Source of the DNA: Hypericum androsaemum
Taxonomy: Eukaryota > Streptophyta > Magnoliopsida > Malpighiales > Hypericaceae
DNA length: 64,000 nucleotides
Reading direction: 5' to 3'
Assembly: GCA_963995505.1 (NCBI GenBank)
Contig: OZ023197.1
Coordinates: forward strand, 293,001 to 357,000
The position numbers were made by a program, and so were the translations under genes. Below are positions 42,524-53,798 of this stretch, one piece after another; position 1 is the first letter of the stretch; the number at the start of each line of letters is the position of its first letter. Under the pieces are notes generated by a model. It saw only the letters and a program-made list of their open reading frames with translations, did not search any database and had not been told where the DNA came from.

Positions 42524-45500
42524 TAGACCTGACCATGAATTGAATTATATTCGTAATTCGATTCGATTCGATTCGTCCTAAATTCGATTCGATTCGTCCC
42601 AAATTCGATTCGTTTAAAATTTGATTCGAATTCGTCATGATACGAATTGAATATGGTTCAAGATTTTTATAATTCGTCAAACCGGTGAATTTAATTCGAA
42701 TTCGATTCGAGTTGAATTCGAGTCAAATTCGATTCGAGTTGAATTCGAGTCAAATTCGATTCGAGTTGAATTCGTATCAAATTCGTGTATATATAATATA
42801 ATAATATATGTTAAAAAATAAATTAAAAAAAAGTGGGGGAGGCGGGAATGGATCGTGACGGAAAACGGGGGGGAAGAGGAGGGAAGGAATTTTAAAAAAT
42901 TGGGGGGAGGTGGGGCCCACAAAAAAATTAAAAAAGGGGCGGGCCACGGGCGGGGCGGGAGTTTTATTTTTTGGTTAAAAGATGATGACGTCATCGCCTG
43001 CATCATTGATGACGTCATTGCCTGCGTCAGCGATGGGAAAATTACCGTTGGAATCTGCCCTTTTTTTTTTTTTGCCGTTTTAATACCCAGGTTACCATTT
43101 TTTTTACTGTTTGTCCTTTTTAATTCAACATTTTTTCCAAACTCTATAAATACCACCTTTTATTCTTCAAATTTTACACATTCCAATCTCAACTCTCTAC
43201 TTCTCTTATTAAAAATTTAAGCTATATACATTCTCCCTCAAGTTTACTAATTAGATATATTAGTCATATTTCTCATATAATTACTCATATTACTATATAA
43301 CTATGTCATCAAGCAGAGCAAATAAGGGTAAGGAAAAACGTGTGGAACATCACGATTCTATTGAATCAGATTTTCCACCGATTTCTACTTATCCTATTCC
43401 GGAAGAAATGATGAACGTCCATGATGAAGCTCAACGGAAAAGTGTTGATTCAATATTCAACAATCCACAAAAGGTAAAAAGATCACCTTCATTACTTTTT
43501 ACTAAGCATTTCACAAAAATTTCTACCGGAGAAAAAGGTATCTTCAAAATTACATGTAATTATTGTGGTAAAAAATATGAATTCAAAACCGGGAATGGAT
43601 ATGGTACTTATACTATTCATTTGAATACTAAACATCCACACGAAGTTGGTTTTGAAAAATCACAAACTCAATTATCTACTACACCTAATGTTTTATTTCA
43701 TTACACCGATCAAAATAATGGAGAGGAATTAGCTAAATTAGTTGCTACCGAACATTTATCTTTTAGTTTTGGTAAAAAACTTAATTTTATAACTTATTGT
43801 CAAAATGCTTTAAATCCTAGTGCAAAAAAATTTCACGAAGTACATTAACACGATATGTAAAAGATTTATACAAGAAAAATAAAGAAAAATTACAAACTTT
43901 TTTTTTTGATTTTGATGGTCGAGTTTCTATATGTTGTGATATATGGAGTGATCATTGGCAAACACATTCATATTTTGGTGTTACATGTCATTGGATTGAT
44001 AATGAATAGAATATACAAAAAAGAATAATTGCATATAGAGTTTTTGATGATAGTCATAGTGGGAATAATTGTTATAAAATATTGCATACTATTTTACAAG
44101 AATATAATCTAGTTCAAAAAATATTTTCAATTTCTCTAGATAATGCAAGTTCTAATAATGTTATGGTTAAAGATTTAGAAATTTGTTGTACACGATTCGG
44201 AGGAAATTTTTTTCATATTAGATGTGCATGTCATATATTTAATCTTTGTACCGAAGATGGAATTAAAGCTTTAGACTCTACATTAGGACCAATTAAACAA
44301 GCACTTAATTTATTATGGGCTCGCCCAAAATTGCTAAAAGAATGGAAAAATTTTTGCAAATCAAACAACATGAAACCAAAACGTTTTCCACAAGATGTTC
44401 AACATCGTTGGAATTCGACTTATGAATTGTTAAAAGAAGCTCTTCCATACAAAGAACTTCTATGTAATTTTTTTGCATCTAATGATCAAACTAATAATAT
44501 TATGTTACAACCTTACCATTGGGACCTTGTAGAAAAACTAAATGAGCTTTTAGAATGTTTTAATTATGCTACACATCTTTTATCGGGTGTTTATTATCCT
44601 ACATCTCATTTACTATTTTTGGAATGTTGTAATATATCGGAGGCAATATGTAGCGCTTATCAAGATTTTGCATTGTCATCATGTGTTTCGGAAATGGCTA
44701 ACAAATGGTTAAAGTATTTCAAGGAGATTCCCCAACTTAATTTAATTGCAACCGTTTTTATGCCGAACATTAAAATTGATGGCTTACAAAATTTATTATA
44801 TGCGTATTACACAAATTTGAAATTTTTTTTGCAAGTTCCTAATCTAGAAGATCATGTTGTAAAAATTACAAACAATGTAAAAAAAGATATTTTGGATTTA
44901 ATGAGTGATTATAGTATTAGGAATAATGCTTCTACATCTAATGAACCAACTCACTCTCCCTCACAAGGTGAAAAATTAAGTTTTACGGAAAGATTGTTAA
45001 TGAAAAAATAAAAAAGACCCCGAGGAATAAGTTTAACCAATTCGGAATTTGATTTATATCTTAACACACAATTTGATATTCCATTTGTCAAATCTTCTAG
45101 TTTTCCTTTATTAGAATGGTGGAACAACCATGTAGAACAATTTCCGGTTATGTCAATTATTGCCAAAGAATTGCTTGCTTGTCCGATTTTGACGGTTGCC
45201 GTGGAACAAGCATTTAGTGCAGGAGGTAATATTTTGGATGAACACCGGTACTCAATGACACCGCAATCTTTGGAGGCACAAGCATTACTCGCCGATTGGA
45301 CCAAGGCGGAAACACGACAACAAGAATTGGTCCGGGAAAATTCCGACCAACTATACGACCTCGATGATGCCACAACCGGTGAAAGCACAAACACATCCGA
45401 CTAAGTGAGTTAGCTCCATAAAGGTAAGAGAACTACGTGGGCTTTGATTCCTTCGGAGCTAAGGATACGTAGGCAACTTAATTTGGTACATTAAGTGCAA

Positions 45501-45806
45501 GCCCAATCTTTAGTTTATTTCTTTTTCCCAAAAAATGTTAAACACTAATTCCTAATTTTTTTTAATATTTGAAGCAAAAATCAAAGTTTTTAAATTTTTT
45601 AAAAAATATCAAAACTTTTTAAACTTTTTCAAAAATATTACAAAAATATTCAAAATATTCAAAAAAAAGTAGAAGTTTTAGAATTTTTTAATTAAGTATC
45701 AAAATTATAGAATTAATTCGAATTCGAATTCGAATTATAATTCGATTCTAATTCGAAAATTCATAATTCGTATTCGATCGTCTAAATTCGAACCGTGGTC
45801 ACCCCG
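42524..45806 (+). mobile_element. hAT transposon, degenerate
   Basis: Both ends carry dense ATTCGATTCG/GAATTCGAATT subterminal repeats. The terminal pair is imperfect: left TAGACCTGACCATGAATTGA, right (reverse complement) GCGGGGTGACCACGGTTCGA. No 8-bp duplication could be found, so the limits are approximate. It encloses a broken hAT transposase. A TATA box (TATAAATA, 43145-43152) lies about 150 bp before its start codon. Confidence 0.8.
43303..45404 (+). pseudogene. hAT (Ac-like) transposase, broken
   Basis: The N-terminal frame (43303-43848) has a BED-type zinc finger: CNYCGKKYEFK with HLNTKHPH. It shifts frame near 43840. The next frame has the RNase H-like core start CCDIWSDHW, a TAG in DNE-NIQKRII, then (44082-45011) SISLDNASSNN, IRCACHIFNL and QHRWNSTYELL. 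After a stop at 45009, FPLLEWWNNH and the 45150-45404 frame give the C-terminal dimerisation part (ACPILTVAVEQAFSAGGNIL, HRYSMTPQSLEAQALLADW). Three or more lesions mean that it makes no active enzyme. Confidence 0.88.
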
Positions 45807-45881
45807 CACAATTTTCAAACCTATGGTATGGTTTTGACTTTTGATTAGGTGCGTTGATATTAGTAGAACGAAAGGTCTAAA

Positions 45882-45894
45882 AATAATAATAATC

Positions 45895-45933
<39 letters not shown>
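45882..45933. repeat. (AAT)n microsatellite
   Basis: About 17 ATA/AAT units with one interruption (AATCAT), just outside the hAT right end. Confidence 0.9.
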
Positions 45934-45935
<2 letters not shown>

Positions 45936-46040
45936 CCGACACAAATCCGTCGTAACCATCGCAAGTCCAACTTGCAGTTTTCACGATTTGCACCGCTCAT
46001 CCCACCTCAGAGCACATAATAAATAAGTAAATAAAATATT

Positions 46041-47118
46041 GAGTAAATTGCCCTCAGGTCCCTAGAATTTACTTAAATTACTATTTTAGTCCTTTGCTGT
46101 TTCAAAATCGAAATTTTGATCCCCTAATTTATTTTTATTGTACTCTAAGATCTCTCAAGGTCAATTGCTGATGTTATCCAATCAACATAATTTCAAAATG
46201 ATAATTTTACCTTTACAATAAAAAAATGGAAAATTTTATTTCCCGAGTCATCTTCTCCGTTCTAAATTTCCATCGTCGGTCAGACCCAACATCTTCTCCG
46301 GCCGATTTTTCGTGACTCTCTCTTCCATCTCCTCGACGTCGCCACGACCAGGGCGACTCTCTCTAAATTAAATCTGTTCCAAAGCGAAATCCATCTACTT
46401 CCTCCTTGTCCAAGCCCCACCCTTTAGTGTCCTTCCAGATCTGAAAGGGTTAGTTGGCAACGGTGCCGGTCTTGTTGGTTTCGAATCGCCAAAAAATTTA
46501 GGGTTTTTTTTCCCGAATCCGTCACCGCCACAGCCGTGTCGTCGTTCTTGATGGTCGGAATGCAAAGAAGTTTGAGAATGGGGAAATGTTGGGCAAGTAA
46601 AATTGTCTTGCGAAGATGATTCAAAGAATGGTGGCTACGAATGTTCTTGTTTGCGAAGGTTCTTAAAATCAAAGAATGGTGGCTACGAATATTCAAAGAT
46701 GATTCAAGTTTGCGAAGGTTCTTAAAATCAAAGAATCTGAGTATAATTGTTTTGTTGGAATTCTTCAAAGATGATGTTGGATATTCTTGTCTACGAATGG
46801 GGGCTTTTGTTTTTGTTGAATTGTCTTGTTAGAATTCTTCAAAGATGGGAACTTTGAATCTGGGTATAATTATTTTGAATATGATTCAAAGGTTGAAGAT
46901 GATTAATGGTTGAAGAAAGAGTATTTTTTTTATTTTTTTTATTAGAAGGGTATAATTATTATTTAAAATTATGTTGACCAGATGACATCAGTAATTGACC
47001 TTGAGGGACTTTAGAGTACAATAAAAGCAAACTAGGAGGATTAAAGTTTCGATTTTGAAACAGCTGGGATTAAAACAGTGATTTAAGCAAACCCTAGGGA
47101 CCTGAGGGTAATTTACTC
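46041..47118. mobile_element. Non-autonomous Mutator-like element (Pack-MULE candidate)
   Basis: 1078 bp with long inverted ends of about 150 bp (GAGTAAATTGCCCTCAGGTC and GACCTGAGGGTAATTTACTC) and a perfect 9-bp duplication TAAAATATT (46032-46040 and 47119-47127). The interior (46230-46560) has gene-like, CpG-bearing pyrimidine-rich sequence (CCTCGACGTCGCCACGACCA) quite unlike the ends. Then come repeated GAATCTTTGATT/GAAGGTTCTTAAAATC words. It could hold a captured gene fragment; no frame is convincing. Confidence 0.8.
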
Positions 47119-47127
47119 TAAAATATT

Positions 47128-48311
47128 TGAATCTCTCTATACAAAATTATTGACCTAAAATTTTGAGACCCATATAAAAAATTTAATATAATATTAGAAT
47201 ATGTTTATCATGTGCTCAACTCATATTTTCTCGTTTTACTATATGTTAGTGAGTCAAAATTTATGCACTTTCGGATGGATGAACATCATTTTAAAGATGT
47301 GTTGTGATTACTACATTAGTTGATTTTGTTTATAAATATCGCAAAATAAATTGTCATAAAATTTTAAATTAATGCAACTCTAACATAATATTGAAACTGT
47401 GTAAAAATTATAAGAGATTTATTCCCTTTTCTCCGCAACATATTATAGATTTAATATGTACTCATGCGACATTAATAGCAAAGAAAACAGAACAGATTTG
47501 TTATAGCATTCATCAGTTAAGATTCTCATAGCAGTATGGTCTAACAATTCAGACAATAGAAAATTCATATTGAAGCAAATAAAAGGACTATTGTCGGTCA
47601 AAGGAAGGTAACTAACTTTACCTTGAAAACTCAAAATTAATGAACACCGTCGACATCCACCGTGTAGCGCGTGCACGTCACAGACATGTGTCATTTTCTA
47701 CTGATCCCGTGATTTTATTCATTATTTTTTAAGGGTGTAATTGATTATCACTAAATCAAATAGATCAGAGAACATGAATTATAAATTACTTATTCTAAAA
47801 AACAATCAAATTTAACTTCAATTCCTTTATGTTCTTTCACAAAAAAAACATGAGTTATTACTAGTGCCCACCGAAATTAGTTTCGGACAGACACGTAATA
47901 GATGTGAAAGGCTTGTCCCACGCTTTCTCCTCTTACAATCAAATCAAAGCGCTTTTTCTTCCTGCCTCAGCATCCCTGGGAAGAGTGAAAAAGATTTGTG
48001 CTTTAAAGATACAAACAAGAATTTAGAGAGAGAGAGAGAGAGATTTAGCAGTTTCATAATTTAAGATCCACCCTGTGAACTTTTTGGATTTTGGGAGCTA
48101 CCCATTTCACCTTTTGGCCTGGGAATTGGGAATCCATGTTAAAGTTCCAATCTTTATTGTTTCCCATTTGGTGTTTCAAAGAAGGTAGATTGTGGAAACC
48201 TGGAAAGTCTCCATTTTGATGCCAACCCATTAGTCTCCTCCCCACTTAAGACCCAAATTTAGCTCCAAGTTTGGAGCTTGATCTGATTTTGGAAGCACCA
48301 TTAGGAGTATT
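47128..48311. other. Intergenic and GT14 5' leader
   Basis: No gene is seen to about 47900. A GA-repeat (about 48025-48042) lies in the probable 5' leader of the following gene. Confidence 0.45.
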
Positions 48312-50547
48312 ATGGGAGCAGAGAGAAGGTGGCTTTTCACTCTCTTCTCTGCTACTTTCCTCTCCCTTCTCTTCCTTGTTCTTTACTCCCTCTCTATCTG
48401 TAGCTACCCTAGGCCTCTCCCTTCTGTGGTTCACCATGGAGCCCATTACCCGCCCGCTTTCGCCTACTATATATCCGGTGGCAAGGGCGACAAGGATCGG
48501 ATCTTGAGGCTGCTGCTCGCCATATACCACCCGCGGAATAGGTACCTGTTGCACTTGGGGGCTGAGGCATCGGATGAGGAGAGGATGAGGCTTGTTGCTG
48601 CTGTTGATTTGGTGCCCGCCATTCGGAGTTTCGGGAATGTGGATGTTATAGGGAAGCCTAGCCGGCTAAACTATATGGGGGCATCTCATATAGCTACTAC
48701 GCTGAGGGCAGCTTCCATGTTGTTGAGGATGGACGGGGTTTGGGATTGGTTTGTCGAGTTGAGCGCTTCGGATTATCCGTTGGTGACGCAAGACGGTATG
48801 TTTATCTGGTAATTGTTCATTTTTGAATGGCTCTGATTTGATGGAATGAGATGGTGTTGTTGTTCTGCTTACGCTTGCACAATGCTTTGGGTAGATGCTC
48901 TGCTTCATTTGCAGTTTATTTTCATGCCCTTCGTGTTTTAAAAAAAAGTGATTTTGAATTGGTGAATCGGCTATCTGGACATTCTAGTGAACTCGACCAT
49001 CTATTAGATAGATTTCGTCAGCTGTGTTTGGGAATTGTTGTATCTCCATGTCAGGTTCGCTCGACCATTATAGCTTCAATTGTTTCCAGTCACGAAATTG
49101 ACTCTTGGTGTGCTTTAAATCCTGAGTTAAATTCATATCGCAAAAGAGGCACTGTTGTCTCAGAATTGAATTTAGAGAGCCTAAGCGTGACAGAGTTGTG
49201 GGACTCTTGAGTGAGCGGGATGTGGAGTTGGTTAGACTTGACGCTCCGCAGCTTTCTATTTGATGGGGAGGATTTGAGCTTTCATATGCTATATACGGGA
49301 TGCGGTGGCTTGTACGATGATCTTGCTATTGATACTTGATTGTTTTTTCTTGGTTCTGTGATTGTTTGAGTGGACCACAAGTTTCTTCTTTAAGTGGGCC
49401 ATTACTTTTGGTTTGCTTTGGGACACAGCACCCATGAGTGACTTCAGTAGGCAACCACAAGCTCTTAGTGTAGCTGGGCTTGTTTATGCTATTGGCTTGG
49501 CATGGTTTGTCGAGGCTTCTATGTCATCAGAAAAAAATAGAGAATGTGGCTTTAAAACGTTCGTGATGTTTCTTAGCATTATCTGGTTTGTTTTTCTTCG
49601 GTTATTTTAAGGACGCTGTTCTAAGCAATCACTATTTCCACCGTTTTTTGGCATGCAGATTTGTCCTATGTTTTCTCTTCTGTCGGCCGAGACCTTAATT
49701 TCTTGGACCATACCAGCGACCTTGGTTGGAAAGAGTATGAAGGCTTTCTTTGCCTTATATAATTCTATTCTGTTTTGCGGAGATTTTACCTATTTGGACC
49801 CATTGTCTAATTTGGGTGCAGAACTCAAAGGTTCCAGCCTATTATTGTAGACCCAGCAATATACCTTGCCAGGAGGAGCCAGATTTTTACCGCTACGGAG
49901 AAAAGGCCAACACCCGACGATTTCAAACTATTCACAGGCAAAGTCCACGCTTGAGCATATTCACAACTCGAATCTTGCAAGTTTGTTAATCAATTGCTAA
50001 TTATGGTAACAAAGCTTATACTTGAAGTGCAGGTTCCCAATGGGTCATCTTGAGCAGGTCATTTCTTGAATTTTGCATTCTAGGTTGGGATAACCTTCCA
50101 CGAACACTTCTCATGTACTTCAACAACGTGATGTTATCCAAAGAAAGCTATTTCCATTCTGTGATTTGCAACACGCTTGAGTTCAAGAACACGACAGTGA
50201 ACGGTGATCTCAGATACTTTGTCTGGGATAATCCTCCAAAAATGGAGCCCCATTTCCTGAGTGTCTCGGATTACGACAACATGGTTCAAAGTGGAGCTGC
50301 TTTTGCAAGACAGTTCCATAAAGATGACCGTATTCTAGACATGATTGACGAAAAGATCCTGAAACGTGGAATCAATCGAGTTGCACCAGGTGAGTGGTGC
50401 ACTGGTCGAAAGAGCTGGATGATGGATGCTTGCTCGCAATGGGGAGATGTCAATGTTTTGAATCCAGGACCCCAGGGTAAGAGACTCGGGGACACGGTGA
50501 AAACCCTTCTGAACGAGTGGAATTCACATTCGAATCAATGCGTATGA
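48312..50547 (+). CDS. GLCAT14: GT14 beta-glucuronosyltransferase (GlcAT14-like)
   Basis: Four exons, 48312-48795, 49659-49734, 49822-49937 and 50033-50547, give 1191 nt, or 396 residues, without frame breaks. Known relatives are Golgi type II membrane enzymes that add glucuronic acid to the galactan chains of arabinogalactan proteins. Residues 9-27 (FTLFSATFLSLLFLVLYSL) form the signal anchor. The GT14 (Branch) domain follows: YYISGGKGDKDRILRLLLAI, VDVIGKPSRLNYMGASHIAT, DWFVELSASDYPLVTQDDLS, GSQWVILSRSFLEFCI and YFNNVMLSKESYFHSVICNT. Conserved Cys and Trp occur in EWCTGRKSWMMDACSQWGD. Intron 3 has a GC donor (G at 49938, GCAAAG) in place of GT; it is needed to keep the conserved FTGSQWV junction. 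The other introns are GT-AG. Confidence 0.93.
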
Positions 50548-50718
50548 TATTGGACTTGGTGTACAGTTGGTGCCTCCAGGCAACCCTTCGTCATCTGATC
50601 GTATGTCGACCACTAGGTGGAATGGTTTTATTCCTGGAGGCATATTCTTTGTTCAGTGAATCCATTCTTTTGGACTTAGGCGATCACAAGGCTCTATTGA
50701 TACATGTGGAAATGGCAG

Positions 50719-50838
50719 GCTGAAGATGCCGGAATTTTGTCGCGAGAGGCTTACACGCAGGCTGCCGAGGACCCTTGGGGTCCGAATTTTGTTACCAAGC
50801 TACCGAATTCAGCCGCTCGGCCTTCTCCCGTCAATAAG
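50719..50838 (+). other. Orphan exon-like open segment
   Basis: Exactly 40 open codons (beginning AEDAGILSREAYTQAAEDPW, ending SAARPSPVNK) lie between a good acceptor (AATGGCAG) and a good donor (AAG then GTAATC). No partner exon was found nearby, and it is downstream of the GT14 stop codon. It may be a fragment of another gene carried in by duplication, or chance. Confidence 0.35.
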
Positions 50839-50839
50839 G

Positions 50840-51109
50840 TAATCGCCTCCTAATCCGCTGCTTGCTGTTAACCTGTACCTGTATTCCAATGCCTGTTGTT
50901 TAGCATGCTTCTTTCGATTATTTTGGATGTGATAGCAGAACAGAATCTCATTTAATTAATTCAAATTTGTTTGTGACTTTGAGCTACCATTGGAAAGGAT
51001 CTTCACCACGGTGCCCTTTGAATTCGAGTTTGTCGTCCGAAATGTCTCCTCTGGTGTTTAAACTATGCTGCTACGTTTTAGCAATGTTACTTAGTGTTAC
51101 AGCCAAGCT
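50840..51109. other. Intergenic, no gene seen
   Basis: AT-rich, no feature supported. Confidence 0.4.
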
Positions 51110-51124
51110 TTGATGTGGATATAA

Positions 51125-51314
51125 TTTTTTTTGGTTTAACCGATTGGTATCGGGCCCATCTGGCTGATTAATCCAATTTCGAGTCGGGTGGGATCGTTAA
51201 AAGGTGGCAAAGTTCTTCCAACAAGTATTTAACTTCTGCATACACAAGGGTTCGAACCCGAGACCTGGTTAAGCTAGAATAATTTTCTTACCAGTTGATC
51301 TAAGTGTCTATTTG
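51125..51314 (-). mobile_element. tRNA-derived SINE (Au-like)
   Basis: On the minus strand a Pol III box A-like TAGATCAACTGGTAAGA is followed by box B GGGTTCGAACCC about 35 bp later. Then come the plant SINE body (GGATTAATCAGCC) and the tail ATACCAATCGGTTAAACC with a short A/T-run. A 15-bp duplication with one mismatch (TTGATGTGGATATAA, 51110-51124; TTGATGTGGATATGA, 51315-51329) frames it. Confidence 0.85.
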
Positions 51315-51329
51315 TTGATGTGGATATGA

Positions 51330-52670
51330 TTATATAATGGTGAGGCGTAGGAGTCCTGATGATAAATTAATTATATTTTGTGGATAAACCTCCCTATTAA
51401 ATATCTCCATAATCAACATTAGTTAATTATATATAGGGCCTAAATTAAAGCCTTCCTGGATATATCTTTAGATTAATTTGAATGGAAATACTCGCATATC
51501 CGTATAAGATATAGTTTGAGTATGAATCTTATTGTGTTTACGGAATAAGATACATTAGCTACTACGAATTCAAGTCGGCGAGTGCTCTTGACAAATACAA
51601 AATATTCAACTTAGAATTCAAGTCAATAGTGTATCAATAAGCATTTAGAGATAAGAAATTTGTTTTATTTTTTAATAAAATAATGTCAAATATTTGTTTA
51701 AAAATATGTCTATTGTTTAAAAAATTTATACAAAGTCGAACCTAAATTATAGTTTGTCTATCCCTCAAAAAAAATAGTTTGTCTTTCCTCAAAAAAAAAT
51801 TATAGTTTGTCAAATTCCAAGACCCTATAAAGCAAAACATTCAAGAAAGAGAGAAGCAGGGGCTTTCAAAAAAAGAGAAGCAGGGGATTTCAAAAAAAAG
51901 TTACGGGACACGTAAGACTGTACTTTTTTTAATATTTTTTTCCAGCTATCTTGTTGTCCTTCCATTCCTCGTTGGATACCAACCATCGACAAACTGAATC
52001 CATAAAAACTCTCTTTACCACTTCTCCCAATGAAATTAGTTTATTTTTTATACTGTAGTCAAATTAATGTTTTTACAAAATGATCTGAAAAATGAACAGT
52101 GTAACTTTCTAGGTTACTGGTTACGTGCTGGTTATTAATTTATAGCTAACATCTTGGTACCACGCCTTCCAAAAAATTTAGAGAACTCAATTAGAACTTA
52201 GTAGACTTTTTTTTTCACAAATCTATTTGAAACTTTTGCTAAGCTCAAATCAGGATCAATCAGCAACGTAATAGATTTTCAAATACCATAATTTTTTTAG
52301 AATTAGAATATCATGTAGTTTGGACCTAAAAAGTTAACATAATAGTTAACATCTTTTTGAAGGTTCCCAGCCCGAAAATTCTGACCAGAACTATATTTTT
52401 GTAAACATAAATAAAAGTTGGAGAACTAGAAAAACGATACTTGTTTGGGTAAGAAACTAGAAAAAATGTTTGGTTAGTGCAACTTCCAACAATTTGACAA
52501 AGGGTACAGGCTAAAGAGTTGCAAAGTCGGCCTGTCAAGTCGCTGTTCTTGTTTTAACGTTAAGTCAAATCACCTGCGGATTTCAGATACCATACCAATT
52601 CTCAACCAGCTTCCCCTTTTTCCCTTTTCCTATAAAGAACATCTATCTCCTTCCCGGACTAATTTAAAAA
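51330..52670. other. Intergenic, no gene seen
   Basis: AT-rich sequence with short duplicated words (AGAGAAGCAGGGG near 51851 and 51885). No gene on either strand. Confidence 0.5.
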
Positions 52671-52677
52671 AAAAATA

Positions 52678-52930
52678 GGATAAATTATTTTTAAGTCTCT
52701 CGGATTTACTTAAATATACTCAAAAGTTTTTTCTGTTTGAAAAATGTACGCCAAAGTCTCCCGTGTTTGATTTAATTTTATTATACGTTCGGGTCCATGG
52801 TGCTAACGTACGCCAGGGACCCGAAAGTATAATAAAATCAAACACGAGGGACGTCGACGTATATTTTGCAAACACGAAGGACTATTGAATATATTTAAGA
52901 AAATTTGAGAGACTTGAGAGTAATTTACCC
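52678..52930. mobile_element. Foldback MITE, about 253 bp
   Basis: Nearly the whole element is one imperfect palindrome: GGATAAATTATTTTTAAGTC at the left answers GACTTGAGAGTAATTTACCC at the right. The inner part pairs CGTGTTTGATTTAATTTTAT with ATAATAAAATCAAACACGAG, and the centre is near 52805. Flanks are A-rich (AAAAAATA on both sides), so the duplication length is unclear. Ends resemble the Mutator-like elements nearby. Confidence 0.75.
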
Positions 52931-53789
52931 AAAAAATATTGGGAAAAAATTCTGGTATGACAACTTGACATATATTATATTTTGATTTAAAAATATCAAA
53001 ATGTTCCTAGTGTTTTCAATGGGCTGACATTTGTCAATGGTATATTCATGGTTCTTATGAATCACAGGGACTATTTTGGTCATTTTCAAAACACAACACT
53101 ATATGTTTCAAATTGACAAACTAAGAGGTACTAAAGTATACTTTTCTCAAAAAATAACTCTTTAAAATGGAATATATTATTTGGAGCACTGATTATTATT
53201 GGTCCAATACACTTATATCCTACATTTAAATCTTAAGAATGTAAAATATATTATTAAAAGAATCAACTTCTAAATAACATCTAAATAACTACTATAAATT
53301 GCCCGATATAAATATTTTTTAGTTCATTAAAAAAAATATTATTTGATGCATGCTGAACAAACACAGACTTTGTGGTGGCATTTCCTAAAGCGCTCTCTCT
53401 CTCTCTCACACATTTTCCAAGGGTTTTGGATTGAGTGGGGACAACATAAAAATCGTCCCCACGGAGGGGATTTCGTTTGGACCATCAAATTTTATTAAAA
53501 ATCGTGTCTACAGATCTGACATTCATTAAAAATCGTATCTATAACCAAAATTACTTGATCCATTTCAGTAGGGACAAGTCTTGTCCCCACTGAATCTAAC
53601 CCTCTTTCCAAGCATTGGTTTCGGAAGGTTTCAGAAAGTATTGGTTATGTGCCACTGTTGTCCATGTTCCTCCTTCTAAACTTTTTCCTTGAAGATTGTT
53701 CCTTCCCTATAACAATCCCATGTGCTTTTGTTTTGTTTGCTCCTGAGAACTGAAAGAAAGAAGGAAGAAAGTTCAAAAAAATAAGTGAA
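52931..53789. other. Intergenic, no gene seen
   Basis: AT-rich. A CT-repeat (TCTCTCTCTC) lies at about 53393-53406, and an imperfect inverted word GTGGGGACAA/TTGTCCCCAC at 53436 and 53580. Confidence 0.45.
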
Positions 53790-53798
53790 TATATTATA

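Noticed and set aside
42677..43220. Frames at the left end of the hAT element (IEFDSNSTRIEFD repeats)
   Set aside because: By-product of ATTCGAATTCGA subterminal repeats.
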